A DNA stretch of 64,000 nt from Massilia phosphatilytica. GTDB lineage: Bacteria; Pseudomonadota; Gammaproteobacteria; Burkholderiales; Burkholderiaceae_D. Positions 43,383-51,727 of this stretch are shown here, piece by piece. Under the pieces are notes generated by a model. It saw nothing but the letters and a program-made list of their open reading frames with translations, did no database searches and was not told where the DNA came from. The translations under genes and the position numbers were made by a program. Position 1 is the first letter of the stretch, and the number at the start of each line of letters is the position of its first letter. Location of the stretch: the NCBI RefSeq assembly GCF_002968015.1, contig NZ_PUIP01000001.1, positions 620,001-684,000 on the forward strand, given 5' to 3'.

Positions 43383-44771
43383 ATGACGAGCATGAAAAGC
43401 GAAGCGATCGATGGACTCAAGGCCATGCTGCGCGGACCGGTGCTGCAGCCGGGGGAGGGTGATTACGACGCCGCGCGGTCCATCTGGAACGCGATGATCG
43501 ACCGCCGCCCGGCGCTGATCGTGCGCTGCGCCGGCACGGCCGACGTGTGCACGGCCGTCGCGTTCGCGCGCGACCACAGCCTGCCGCTGGCCGTGCGCGG
43601 CGGCGGCCACAACATCGCCGGCAACGCCATCTGCGACGACGGGCTCGTGATCGACCTGTCGGGCATGCGCGGCGTCCACGTCGACCCGGAGGCCCGCCTC
43701 GCCTACGTCGACGGTGGGGCGCTGTTGTCCGACGTCGACCACGAGACGCAGGCCTGCGGCCTCGCCGTCCCCCTTGGCATCAATTCGACGACGGGCGCGG
43801 CGGGCCTGACCTTGGGCGGCGGTTTCGGCTGGCTGTCGCGCATGCTGGGGCTCACGGTGGACAGCCTCGTGGGCGCGGAGATCGTCACGGCGGACGCGCG
43901 CCGGCGCCACATCGGCCCGCGCCAGGAACCGGACCTGTTCTGGGCGATCCGCGGCGGCGGCGGCAACTTCGGCGTCGTCACGCGCTTCGAATTCGCCCTG
44001 CATGCCGTGGGACCGCTGGTCACGGCCGGGCTGGCCGTGTTCCCGGCCGCGCAGGGGCGGGACGTGCTGCGCCGCTACCGCGACTACGTGGACACGCTGC
44101 CGAACGACGTCTCGATCTGGGCCGTATTGCGCAAGGCGCCGCCGCTGCCGTTCCTGCCGCCGGACGTGCACGGCCAGGACATCGTCGCGCTGGCCGTGTT
44201 CTCGCCCCGTCCGCCGGAGGAAGCAGAGCCCGTGCTCGCGCCGGTGCGGTCATTTGGCACCGTGCTGGGCGAGCACGTGGGCGCCGTGCCCTACGCGGCG
44301 TGGCAGAAGACGTTCGATCCGCTGCTGGCGCCAGGCGCGCGCAATTACTGGAAATCGCACAATTTCACGACACTGTCCGACGACGCGGTCGACCTCGTGC
44401 TGCGCTATGCCGCCGCCGTGCCGACGCCGCAGTGCGAGATCTTCCTGGGCCTCATCGGCGGCCGTGCCAACGAGCCGGCCGTGGATGCGACGGCTTACCC
44501 GCACCGCAACGTGACGTATGCGATGAACGTGCACGGGCGCTGGCTGGACGCCGCCGACGACGCCCGCTGCGTGGGCTGGGCCCGCGAGTTCTTCGCAGCC
44601 GTGGCGCCGTACGCGGCGGGCAGCGTGTACATCAACTTCCTCACGGCGGACGAAACGTCGCGCATCCACGAGGCGTATGGCGCGAACTGGGACCGGCTCG
44701 TGCAGGTGAAGCGGCGCTACGATCCGGACAATCTGTTCCGTTTCAACCACAACATCGCGCCGGCGGGGTGA
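43383..44771 (+). CDS. FAD-binding oxidoreductase of the berberine-bridge (BBE) type
   Basis: A 462-residue flavoenzyme with a PCMH-type FAD domain (RPALIVRCAGTADVCTAV, RGGGHNIAGNAI with the His expected to hold FAD covalently, and GLTLGGGFGWLSR) and a C-terminal BBE segment (YDPDNLFRFNHNI). Members oxidise sugars, alcohols or alkaloid-like substrates; the substrate here is open. GGGAGGCGG precedes ATG 43383. It is a stand-alone gene between the tad operon and the racemase. The 297-bp region upstream holds the tad promoter and nothing else I can name. Confidence 0.88.
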   Translation: MTSMKSEAIDGLKAMLRGPVLQPGEGDYDAARSIWNAMIDRRPALIVRCAGTADVCTAVAFARDHSLPLAVRGGGHNIAGNAICDDGLVIDLSGMRGVHVDPEARLAYVDGGALLSDVDHETQACGLAVPLGINSTTGAAGLTLGGGFGWLSRMLGLTVDSLVGAEIVTADARRRHIGPRQEPDLFWAIRGGGGNFGVVTRFEFALHAVGPLVTAGLAVFPAAQGRDVLRRYRDYVDTLPNDVSIWAVLRKAPPLPFLPPDVHGQDIVALAVFSPRPPEEAEPVLAPVRSFGTVLGEHVGAVPYAAWQKTFDPLLAPGARNYWKSHNFTTLSDDAVDLVLRYAAAVPTPQCEIFLGLIGGRANEPAVDATAYPHRNVTYAMNVHGRWLDAADDARCVGWAREFFAAVAPYAAGSVYINFLTADETSRIHEAYGANWDRLVQVKRRYDPDNLFRFNHNIAPAG

Positions 44772-44774
44772 CCC

Positions 44775-45473
44775 TCACCCCAGCGCCAGCTCGACCGCCG
44801 CTTCGGCATGCAGCCCCGTCGTGTCGTACAAGGGCACGGGGCTGTCCTCGGGCCCGACGAGCAGCATGATCTCCGTGCAGCCGAGGATGACCGCCTCGGC
44901 ACCCGCGGCGACGAGGCGCCGGATCACGCCGCGGTAGGCCTCGCGCGAGGCCGCTTCGACCTTCCCCTGCACGAGTTCCTCGTAGATGATGCGGTGGACC
45001 GTCGCGCGGTCGTCCGCGTCCGGCACGAGCACGTCCAGGCCGTGCTCGTCGGCCAGCCGGCCCTTGTAGAAATCCTGTTCCATCGTGAAGGCGGTGCCCA
45101 GCAGGCCGACGCGCGTGAAACCCGCGGCCTTGATGCGCTCGGCAGTCGGATCGGCGATGTGCAGCAGCGGCAGGTCGACCGCGGCGCGGATCTGGGGATA
45201 CGCCTTGTGCATCGTGTTCGTGCAGATGACGAGGAAATCGGCACCGCCCCGTTCCAGCCGTTGCGCCGCCTCGACCATCAGTGCCGCCGCGTCGTCCCAG
45301 CGGTCGTCGCGCTGCAGCACGGCGATGTCGTCGAAGTCGAACGACCACATGAGGCAGCGTGCGGAGTGCAGCCCGCCGAGGCGGTCGCGCACGCCCTCGT
45401 TGACGAGGCGATAGTATTCGGCCGAGCTCTTCCAGCTCATGCCGCCCAGCATACCGATGACCTTCTGCGTCAT
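44775..45473 (-). CDS. Aspartate/glutamate racemase family protein (YgeA-like)
   Basis: A 232-residue cofactor-independent racemase. The two catalytic cysteines are visible in FLVICTNTMHKAY and AVILGCTEIMLLV, and the family start is KVIGMLGGMSWKSSAEYYR. It would interconvert L- and D-amino acids such as aspartate or a broader set (YgeA type). ATG 45473 is preferred because AGGAG lies 6 bp upstream; ATG 45479 overlaps that site. It converges on the FAD oxidase with a 3-bp gap. Confidence 0.88.
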   Translation of the reverse strand: MTQKVIGMLGGMSWKSSAEYYRLVNEGVRDRLGGLHSARCLMWSFDFDDIAVLQRDDRWDDAAALMVEAAQRLERGGADFLVICTNTMHKAYPQIRAAVDLPLLHIADPTAERIKAAGFTRVGLLGTAFTMEQDFYKGRLADEHGLDVLVPDADDRATVHRIIYEELVQGKVEAASREAYRGVIRRLVAAGAEAVILGCTEIMLLVGPEDSPVPLYDTTGLHAEAAVELALG

Positions 45474-45608
45474 GCCCATCTCCTGTCGATGTCGAGCCGT
45501 CCAGTATAGCGGCTGTGAAGCGGTGGTTGTGCGCCCGCGCACAGACGGTGGGGCCGGCGGGCCGGATCATGCGCGACGACACGGCCATCCCGGCCGACGG
45601 AGGGGACC

Positions 45609-46145
45609 ATGGATTCGATCAACCGCAACCAGCCCGAAAACAACCGCCGCGACCTGAGCGGCAGCGAAGCGATCAAGCGCGTGAAGGACATGACGGACGA
45701 CGCCGACACCTGCTTCTTCTGCACGGCAGGCAGCACCGGTTCGACGAACGGCGTGCGTCCGATGAGCGTGCGCAAGGCGGACGATGCCGGCAACCTGTGG
45801 TTCCTGAGCGCGAACGACAGCCACAAGAACCACGAACTCGCGGCCAACCCGGCCGTCAAGCTGTACTTCCAGCGCGATGCGCACGCGGGCTTCCTGGAAC
45901 TGGAAGGCCGCGCCGAGATCCTCGAAGATCGCGCGCGCATCCACGACCTGTGGAACCCGATGTTGAAGACCTGGTTCACGGAAGGCGAGAACGACCCGCG
46001 CATCAGCGTCATCAAGTTCACGCCCCAAACCGGCTACTACTGGGACAACAAGCATGGCAATCTCGTCGCGGGCGCCAAGGTGGCGGTGGGGGCGCTCGTC
46101 GGCAAGACGCTCGACGATTCGATCGAAGGGCGGTTGATGTTCTGA
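45609..46145 (+). CDS. General stress FMN-binding protein (PNPOx-like split barrel)
   Basis: A 178-residue protein of the pyridoxamine 5'-phosphate oxidase-like group: TCFFCTAGSTGSTNGVRPMS, LWFLSANDSHKNHELAANPA, VKLYFQRDAHAGFLELEGRA. This is the general stress protein 26 type, which binds flavin but whose reaction is not known. GGAGGGGACC precedes the ATG. A single gene converging with the LysR gene, 3 bp apart. Confidence 0.87.
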   Translation: MDSINRNQPENNRRDLSGSEAIKRVKDMTDDADTCFFCTAGSTGSTNGVRPMSVRKADDAGNLWFLSANDSHKNHELAANPAVKLYFQRDAHAGFLELEGRAEILEDRARIHDLWNPMLKTWFTEGENDPRISVIKFTPQTGYYWDNKHGNLVAGAKVAVGALVGKTLDDSIEGRLMF

Positions 46146-46148
46146 TTT

Positions 46149-47042
46149 TCAGCGGATCACGTCCAGCGCCGCGAACTCCTGCACCGCGAAATCGATGAAC
46201 GCCCGCAGCCGCGGCGCCATGTGGCGGCTGCTGCGCATCACGAGGTGCACGGGCTCCGGCTCCGGCTCGTAGTCCACGAGCAGGCGGCGCAGCGCGCCGG
46301 TCCGCAGGTCGGGCTCGACCTGGTACGACAGCGCCCGCGCGATGCCGAAGCCGTCGCGCGCGGCCGCCAGCATGGCTTCCACGTCGTTCATGCGCAGGCG
46401 CGGACTGTAGCGCACGACGTGCTCGCGGCCGTCCGCGCGGAAGCGCCATTCGGCCACGCTGCGTACGGCCGTCGACATGATCAGTTCGTGGCCCGCGAGG
46501 TCGGCGGGGACGAGCGGCGTGCCGCGCCGGTCGAGGTAGGCAGGGCTCGCGACCGTGACCCGGCGTACCTCGCCCAGCCGGCGCGCGACGAGGCTCAGGT
46601 TGGCCAGCGCCCCGATGCGCAGGGCGGCGTCGATGCCTTCCTCGATCAGGTCGACGTTGCGGTCGGACAGCGTCAGATCGACCTGGATGTCCGGATGCAG
46701 CGCGAGGAAGCGCGTGACGACGGGCGCCACGTGGCGGCGGCCGAACGCGGTCGGCGCCGTGAGCCGCAACAGGCCGCGCGGCGTGCCGGCGCCCGGCGGC
46801 TGCAGTGCCGCATCGTAATCGGCCAGCAGGCGGCGCGCCTGTTCCGCCAGGCGCAGGCCCGCTTCCGTCGGCGTCAGGCGGCGCGTGCTGCGTTCGAACA
46901 GCCGGGCACCTGCGCGGGTCTCCAGCGCGCCCAGGATCCGCGTGACGGCCGCCGGCGAGCGACCGAGCTTGCGCGCGGCGGACGCCATGCTGCCCGCGTC
47001 GAGGATGGCGATGAACACGTGCAGCTCGTCGAGTCGGTCCAT
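46149..47042 (-). CDS. LysR-family regulator divergent from a glutathione transferase
   Basis: A 297-residue regulator with helix-turn-helix LHVFIAILDAGSMASAARKLG and SPAAVTRILGALETRAGARL and a LysR substrate domain (DVDLIEEGIDAALRIGAL, EHVVRYSPRLRMNDVEAMLA). It is divergent from the GST/PNPOx-like unit, and the spacer holds a near-perfect LysR-type operator (47078-47108), so local control of both directions is very likely. Inducer unknown. Confidence 0.92.
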   Translation of the reverse strand: MDRLDELHVFIAILDAGSMASAARKLGRSPAAVTRILGALETRAGARLFERSTRRLTPTEAGLRLAEQARRLLADYDAALQPPGAGTPRGLLRLTAPTAFGRRHVAPVVTRFLALHPDIQVDLTLSDRNVDLIEEGIDAALRIGALANLSLVARRLGEVRRVTVASPAYLDRRGTPLVPADLAGHELIMSTAVRSVAEWRFRADGREHVVRYSPRLRMNDVEAMLAAARDGFGIARALSYQVEPDLRTGALRRLLVDYEPEPEPVHLVMRSSRHMAPRLRAFIDFAVQEFAALDVIR

Positions 47043-47077
47043 GATTATTGCGAAAGTCGGAATGCTGAATTGCCATT

Positions 47078-47108
47078 ATGCCGGATTCCGGTGTGAATAA
47101 TCCGGCAT
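47078..47108. promoter_or_regulatory. Palindromic LysR-type operator in the lysR/GST spacer
   Basis: Perfect 10-bp arms ATGCCGGATT (47078-47087) and AATCCGGCAT (47099-47108) separated by 11 bp. The inner ends form T-N11-A, the canonical LysR half-site spacing, and the arms are centred two helical turns apart. It begins 36 bp before the lysR start and ends 38 bp before the GST start, suitable for both autorepression and activation. Confidence 0.75.
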
Positions 47109-47145
47109 TACGATGCATGGACCGACGACGAACAGAGAGACGATC

Positions 47146-47745
47146 ATGACCCGCATCCTCCACGGCACCCGCCTGTCCGGCCACACGCACCGCGTGAAGC
47201 TGTTCCTGCACCTGCTCGACCTGACGTATGAAGCTGCCGACTGCCCGGCCGACGTGCGCAACTCCGCCGCGTTCCGCGCGCTCAATCCGCTGGGCCAGAT
47301 CCCCGTGCTGCAGGACGATGACGTCGTGCTGGCCGACAGCAATGCGATCCTCGTGTACCTCGCGAAGCGCTACGCGCCGGGCAGCGCCTGGCTGCCGGAA
47401 GACCCGGTCGGCGCGGCGCGCGTGCAGCGCTGGCTGTCGCAGGCGTCGGGCGAGATCATGTTCGGCCCGGCCGCCGCACGCGTATCGGCCCGCTTCTACG
47501 ACACGGGCGTGCCGGCCCCGCTGGCGCAGGCGCTGGCCGCGCGCGTGCTGGGCCTGATGGAAGGCGAGCTGGCCGCGCGCGACTGGCTCGTGGGGACCGC
47601 GCCGACGATCGCGGACATCGCGTGCTACAGCTATATCGCGCACGCGCCGGAAGGCGGCATCGCGCTCGATCCGTACCCGCAGGTGCGCGCCTGGATCGGC
47701 CGGGTGCAGGCGCTGCCGGGCTTCGTGCCGATGCCGCAAGAGTAA
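47146..47745 (+). CDS. Glutathione S-transferase
   Basis: A 199-residue GST. The thioredoxin-like half starts TRILHGTRLSGHTHRVKLFL and has NPLGQIPVLQDDDVVLADSN (cis-Pro and the glutathione-binding Asp-Ser), and the helical half contains DWLVGTAPTIADIACYSYI. It would conjugate or reduce with glutathione; the electrophile is unknown. It is the first gene of a two-gene unit probably controlled by the divergent LysR protein. Confidence 0.92.
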   Translation: MTRILHGTRLSGHTHRVKLFLHLLDLTYEAADCPADVRNSAAFRALNPLGQIPVLQDDDVVLADSNAILVYLAKRYAPGSAWLPEDPVGAARVQRWLSQASGEIMFGPAAARVSARFYDTGVPAPLAQALAARVLGLMEGELAARDWLVGTAPTIADIACYSYIAHAPEGGIALDPYPQVRAWIGRVQALPGFVPMPQE

Positions 47746-47755
47746 GGAGGCGATC

Positions 47756-48640
47756 ATGGATGGCGACCGTATTCCGATGCCGTTCCACAAAGGCGAGTTG
47801 ATCGCGCAGGCGCTGGCCGGCGTCGACCCGTTCAACGCGCCGATCCGCAACCGCATGCCGGACCAGCACCGCACGTTCTTCCCGCTGCTGCCGTTCTTGG
47901 CCGTGGCCGTGACGGATGCGGAAGGCTGGCCGCTGGCGACCCTCGTGCAGGGGCCGCCTGGCTTCGCGAGTTCACCCGATCCGGCGCGCCTGCAGGTCGA
48001 CGCGCTGCCGGCGCCCGACGATCCGGCGGGGGCGCGGCTGGTGGCCGGTTCACAGGTCGGCATGCTCGGCATCGACCTTGCCACGCGCCGCCGCAACCGG
48101 CTGAACGGCGTCGTTGCGGCACGCGGTGAGGCTGGATTCGCGGTCGACGTCGCGCAATCGTTCGGCAACTGCCCGCGCTACATCCACGTGCGCGCGCTGC
48201 AGCCGATCGAGCGCACGCCCGGCCCCGTGACAGCGTTCGATGCAGACTTGCCGGCACGGGCGCGGGCCATGCTGGCGGAGACGCCCACGCTGTTCGTGGC
48301 GAGCGCGAGCGGCGCGGAGGCGCAGGACGGCGCCGCGGGCCTGGACATCTCGCACCGGGGCGGCCCGGCCGGCTTCGCGCGGCTGGACGGGGATGTGCTG
48401 GTCGTGCCGGATTATGCGGGCAACCGCTACTTCAACACGCTCGGCAATTTTCTGGCGGAGCCGCGCGGCGCGCTCGTGGTCGTCGACTTCGCGACCGGCG
48501 ACGTGCTGCAGTTGCAGGGTGTCGTGGACGTCGACTGGGAGGCGGCCGGGCCGGAGCGCGTCCCGCCCGTGGAGCGCACGTGGCGGTTCCGGATCGTGCG
48601 CGGGTGGTTGCGGCCCGGGGCGTTTGGACTCGCCGATTAG
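47756..48640 (+). CDS. PNPOx-like FMN-binding protein, probable flavin oxidoreductase
   Basis: A 294-residue protein containing a pyridoxamine-phosphate-oxidase-like split barrel: FFPLLPFLAVAVTDAEGWPL at residues 40-60, GIDLATRRRNRLNGVV and, in a second half, FARLDGDVLVVPDYAGNRYF. It resembles the long bacterial proteins where such a barrel may reduce peroxides or quinones, but no ferredoxin domain is present. Eleven bp after the GST gene and with AAGGAGG at its start, it is cotranscribed and likely serves the same detoxification response. Confidence 0.82.
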   Translation: MDGDRIPMPFHKGELIAQALAGVDPFNAPIRNRMPDQHRTFFPLLPFLAVAVTDAEGWPLATLVQGPPGFASSPDPARLQVDALPAPDDPAGARLVAGSQVGMLGIDLATRRRNRLNGVVAARGEAGFAVDVAQSFGNCPRYIHVRALQPIERTPGPVTAFDADLPARARAMLAETPTLFVASASGAEAQDGAAGLDISHRGGPAGFARLDGDVLVVPDYAGNRYFNTLGNFLAEPRGALVVVDFATGDVLQLQGVVDVDWEAAGPERVPPVERTWRFRIVRGWLRPGAFGLAD

Positions 48641-49674
48641 AGGACGACCTTCCACAACTGCGTCGGCAACGCCGCCGGCGCGTCCGGCTTGAAGAACGCC
48701 GAGTCCTGGATGTGCGACGTGGTCACGTAGATCGTCCCGTCCGGTCCCTGGCCGAACGTGTCCGGCCAGCGCAGGCGCTCGTCCTGCACGACGATGCGCG
48801 GCTGCGCGGACGGGCCCTCGGCGAGGTCGCGCACCTTGATCGCATTGTCCTGCACGGAGGTCAGGTACATGCGCTCCGTGCCCCGCGCGATCAACAGGCC
48901 GTCGTTGACGCCGTTCTTCCCGTACGGTTCGACCTGGCTGCCGATGTCTTCACCGTCGAAGCCGGGGCCGGTGAGGGCGGCCGTCGGGATGCGATATAGC
49001 TCGTCGCCCTTGATCGCCTGCCAGTACAGGTACTTGCCGTCGCCGGACAGTTCGATCCCGTCGGCCGAGAATTCCACGCCGCGGCCGTCCGGGCGGCGCA
49101 GGACCTTGCCGTCCGCCGTCACGTTCAGTCCCTTCTTCATCTGCGTGGACGGGTGGCCGTCCAGCACGCGCGCCGCCTTGCCGGACGCGATGTCGACGAC
49201 GACCAGCGCACCCCGCACGCCCGAATCAGTGATATAGGCGGTCTTGCCGTCGTTCGAGAAGCGCACGTCGTTCAGGTAGGAACCCTGCGGCGCGGCGTCC
49301 TCGTCGAACGCGATCGTCTGCGTCACCTTGTCGGTCGCGAGGTCGATGCGCACGAGCTTCGCGCCGCCGGACACCAGGTGCGCCTGGGCGGGCGCGGCCG
49401 GGTCCAGCACCCACAGGCTGCCGCGCTGGTCGGCGACGACGCTTTGCACGCAGACCCAGTGGTCGTGCGGCGTCACCTCGTCCTTCTTCGCGTTGCGCCA
49501 CGCGTTCCATGCTGCGTCCGGATACGGCCGCACCTGGCCGCCCTTCAGTTCCGCAACGGACACCTCGGTGTCCTCGGTCCAGCGGGGGAAGTTCACGAAG
49601 ATGCGGCCGTCCTCGGCGACGGTGACGCCCGTCACCTGGTGGCCGAAGTCGGCAACGAGTTCGATGCTGCTCAT
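48637..49674 (-). CDS. Major royal jelly/yellow-like beta-propeller protein
   Basis: A 345-residue protein of repeated beta strands with the royal-jelly-protein pattern: HQVTGVTVAEDGRIFVNFPR, SLWVLDPAAPAQ, GSYLNDVRFSNDGKTAYITD, YLYWQAIKGDELYRIPTAAL, and WPDTFGQGPDGTIYVTTSHI. It lacks a signal peptide with this start, so it would be cytoplasmic. Bacterial members are taken as lactonase- or oxidase-like, without proven activity. The start has AAGGAA 7 bp upstream. Its stop overlaps the stop of the preceding convergent gene. Confidence 0.83.
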   Translation of the reverse strand: MSSIELVADFGHQVTGVTVAEDGRIFVNFPRWTEDTEVSVAELKGGQVRPYPDAAWNAWRNAKKDEVTPHDHWVCVQSVVADQRGSLWVLDPAAPAQAHLVSGGAKLVRIDLATDKVTQTIAFDEDAAPQGSYLNDVRFSNDGKTAYITDSGVRGALVVVDIASGKAARVLDGHPSTQMKKGLNVTADGKVLRRPDGRGVEFSADGIELSGDGKYLYWQAIKGDELYRIPTAALTGPGFDGEDIGSQVEPYGKNGVNDGLLIARGTERMYLTSVQDNAIKVRDLAEGPSAQPRIVVQDERLRWPDTFGQGPDGTIYVTTSHIQDSAFFKPDAPAALPTQLWKVVL

Positions 49675-49697
49675 GCAGTTCCTTTCGTTGGATGGGT

Positions 49698-50825
49698 TCA
49701 GGCGGCACGCCGCTTGACGGCCAGGTCGTTGTCGGCAGTCTCCTGCGCTAATCTCCGCTCCAGCATCGCGAGCACGGCCGCCTCCTCGGGCTGCAGGTCC
49801 TTCAGGTCTTCGACGAGGCTTTCCTCGGCGCGGGCACGCAGGCCTTCCAGCATCGTGCCGTCGAGGTAGGCGTCCAGCACGGCCGGGTGCACGTAGCACT
49901 TGCGGCAGACGGACGGCGTGTTGCCCAGCCGTTCCGCGACGGATTCGATGGCGCGCACGACGTTCTTCTTGGCCTGTGCGTCGGAATCGACGGCTTCGAA
50001 TTCCTGCAGCGCCATCGCGGCAAGGACGGTCCCGGACCACGTGCGGAAGTCCTTCGCCGTGTAATCCTCGCCCGTGATCGTGCGCAGGTAGTCGTTCACG
50101 TCGCTTGATCCCACGGTGTGCGTTTCGCCGTCCTCGTCGAGGTACTGGAACAGGTCCTGGCCGGGCAGGTCGCGCGTGCGCTGGATGATGCGGGCGAGGC
50201 GCCGGTCGTGCACCTTGACGTCGTGGTACACGCCGCTCTTGCCGCGGAAGCGGAACTCGACCTCGCTGCCGTCGATTTTCACATGGCGGTTGCGCAGGGT
50301 CGTCAGGCCGTACGACTTGTTCTCGCGGGCGTATTCGTCGTTACCGATGCGCATCATCGTCGCTTCCAGCAGGTAGACGATCGTCGCGAGGACTTTGTCG
50401 CGCGGCAGGCCGGGGAGGGACAGCGCGCGGTCGACTTCCTTGCGGATCTGCGGCAGCGCCTTGCCGAACTTGATCATGCGTTCGTACTTGACCTCGTCGC
50501 GCACTTCGCGCCACTTCGGGTGGTAGCGGTATTGCTTGCGCCCGCGCGCGTCGCGGCCCGTTGCCTGCAGGTGGCCGTTGGCCTGCGGGCAGATCCAGAC
50601 GTCCGTCCACGCGGGCGGGATCGCCAGCGACTTGATGCGCTTGAGGGTGGCGTCGTCCTCGACCGGCTCGCCTTTCGCGTCGAGGTAACGAAAACCGTCG
50701 CGTGCCGGTTCGCGCCGGATGCCCGGGCGGTCGTCGTGGACGTAGCGCAGACCCGCGGCCTTCGCGGCGGCGGGCGGATCGGTGTTCGGCACCGGGTCGT
50801 GCAAGGCGTGGTCTTCGCGCTTCAT
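49698..50825 (-). CDS. DNA topoisomerase IB (poxvirus-like)
   Basis: A 375-residue enzyme relaxing supercoils by a 3'-phosphotyrosyl intermediate. It has the bacterial N-terminal domain (DDRPGIRREPARDGFRYLDA, SLAIPPAWTDVWICP) and a catalytic domain with Arg/Lys residues in LRNRHVKIDG and FRTWSGTVLAAMAL, and the nucleophile Tyr311 in NTPSVCRKCYVHPAVLDAY. The length suits the bacterial TopIB group, found in many soil bacteria alongside TopA. It seems to be a single gene. Confidence 0.92.
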   Translation of the reverse strand: MKREDHALHDPVPNTDPPAAAKAAGLRYVHDDRPGIRREPARDGFRYLDAKGEPVEDDATLKRIKSLAIPPAWTDVWICPQANGHLQATGRDARGRKQYRYHPKWREVRDEVKYERMIKFGKALPQIRKEVDRALSLPGLPRDKVLATIVYLLEATMMRIGNDEYARENKSYGLTTLRNRHVKIDGSEVEFRFRGKSGVYHDVKVHDRRLARIIQRTRDLPGQDLFQYLDEDGETHTVGSSDVNDYLRTITGEDYTAKDFRTWSGTVLAAMALQEFEAVDSDAQAKKNVVRAIESVAERLGNTPSVCRKCYVHPAVLDAYLDGTMLEGLRARAEESLVEDLKDLQPEEAAVLAMLERRLAQETADNDLAVKRRAA

Positions 50826-50927
50826 CGGGGACTCGTCGTTCGCAGGGAGGCTGCTGCGAGTCTACGCCGGCCCATGCCGCGCACCGTTCGGGAACTAACG
50901 TAGCGAAACGCCCGTTACAATAGCGTC

Positions 50928-51233
50928 ATGCCCGGCAAATCTCCCATCTTTCCCGGTCCGCGCACCGCGCGCGGCATGGTCCTCGCCATCCTGCTGTCCA
51001 ACGCCGACCAGGCCGGTGCCGAACCGCTGCGCGGCCGCGTGACGCTGGCCGCCATCGTGCGCGCGCTCAAGCGCAAGTACCACTGGCCCATCGAGACGAC
51101 GAGCTTCCCGTCCAACGCACCTGACGGCCGCGCGACGTGGGCCACCGTGTACAGCCTGCCGCCCGACGTCATCGCGAAAGCGCTGGACGAGCGGGGACGC
51201 GACTGGTTGCGCAGCAGCCGCGGCGACCGGTGA
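50928..51233 (+). CDS. Small basic protein of unknown function
   Basis: A 101-residue protein: TARGMVLAILLSNADQAGAE, then RVTLAAIVRALKRKYHWPIE and a C-terminal helix SLPPDVIAKALDERGRDWLR. The pattern of a short helix pair with a Trp-Pro turn suggests a winged-helix fold, but I do not recognise a family. ATG 50928 sits 7 bp after a weak site. It lies between the topoisomerase (divergent) and a SnoaL-like gene 52 bp downstream. Confidence 0.55.
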   Translation: MPGKSPIFPGPRTARGMVLAILLSNADQAGAEPLRGRVTLAAIVRALKRKYHWPIETTSFPSNAPDGRATWATVYSLPPDVIAKALDERGRDWLRSSRGDR

Positions 51234-51285
51234 CCGCCGCGATGGTATGATGCCCGGCATTCAAAACATGCACGGGAAGGGTGCC

Positions 51286-51726
51286 ATGGCAGACCACGAC
51301 GCCAACATCAACGCAGTCATCGCATCCCTCGTCGACGCCTGGGGGCGCCACGATGCCGACGCGTTCGGCGCCCTGTTCACCGACGACGCGACGTACATCA
51401 CGTTCATGGGCACGTGCTACCGGGGCCGCCGCGCCATCGTTGACAGCCACCGCGCGCTGTTCGACAAACCGCTCAAGGGCACGCGACTGGCCTGCGAGAT
51501 CGCCGACGTCCGTTTCTTCGGCCCGGACACGGCGATCGTGACGGGTCGTGGCGACACGTTCAAGCGCCGCCCGCCTGCCGATCCCGCCAAGATGCAGACC
51601 TACACGCTGGTGCGCGAGGCGGACGGCCGCTGGCGCATCGCGGCGTTCCACAATACCCAACGCAAGCCGCTGCTGGAAGCCCTCACGTTCCGGCTCGCGC
51701 CGGGCACGCGGCCGGGTCCGGCCTGA
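51286..51726 (+). CDS. SnoaL-like (SgcJ/EcaC type) NTF2-fold protein
   Basis: A 146-residue single-domain protein with the NTF2-like fold: INAVIASLVDAWGRHDADAF, FTDDATYITFMGTCYRGRRA, DTAIVTGRGDTFKRR and GRWRIAAFHNTQR. The SgcJ/EcaC group includes ligand-binding proteins and a few isomerase-like enzymes; the function here is open. ATG 51286 is preferred because AAGGG precedes it by 7 bp; the frame opens earlier. It converges with the antiporter gene, 1 bp between stops. Confidence 0.82.
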   Translation: MADHDANINAVIASLVDAWGRHDADAFGALFTDDATYITFMGTCYRGRRAIVDSHRALFDKPLKGTRLACEIADVRFFGPDTAIVTGRGDTFKRRPPADPAKMQTYTLVREADGRWRIAAFHNTQRKPLLEALTFRLAPGTRPGPA

Positions 51727-51727
51727 C

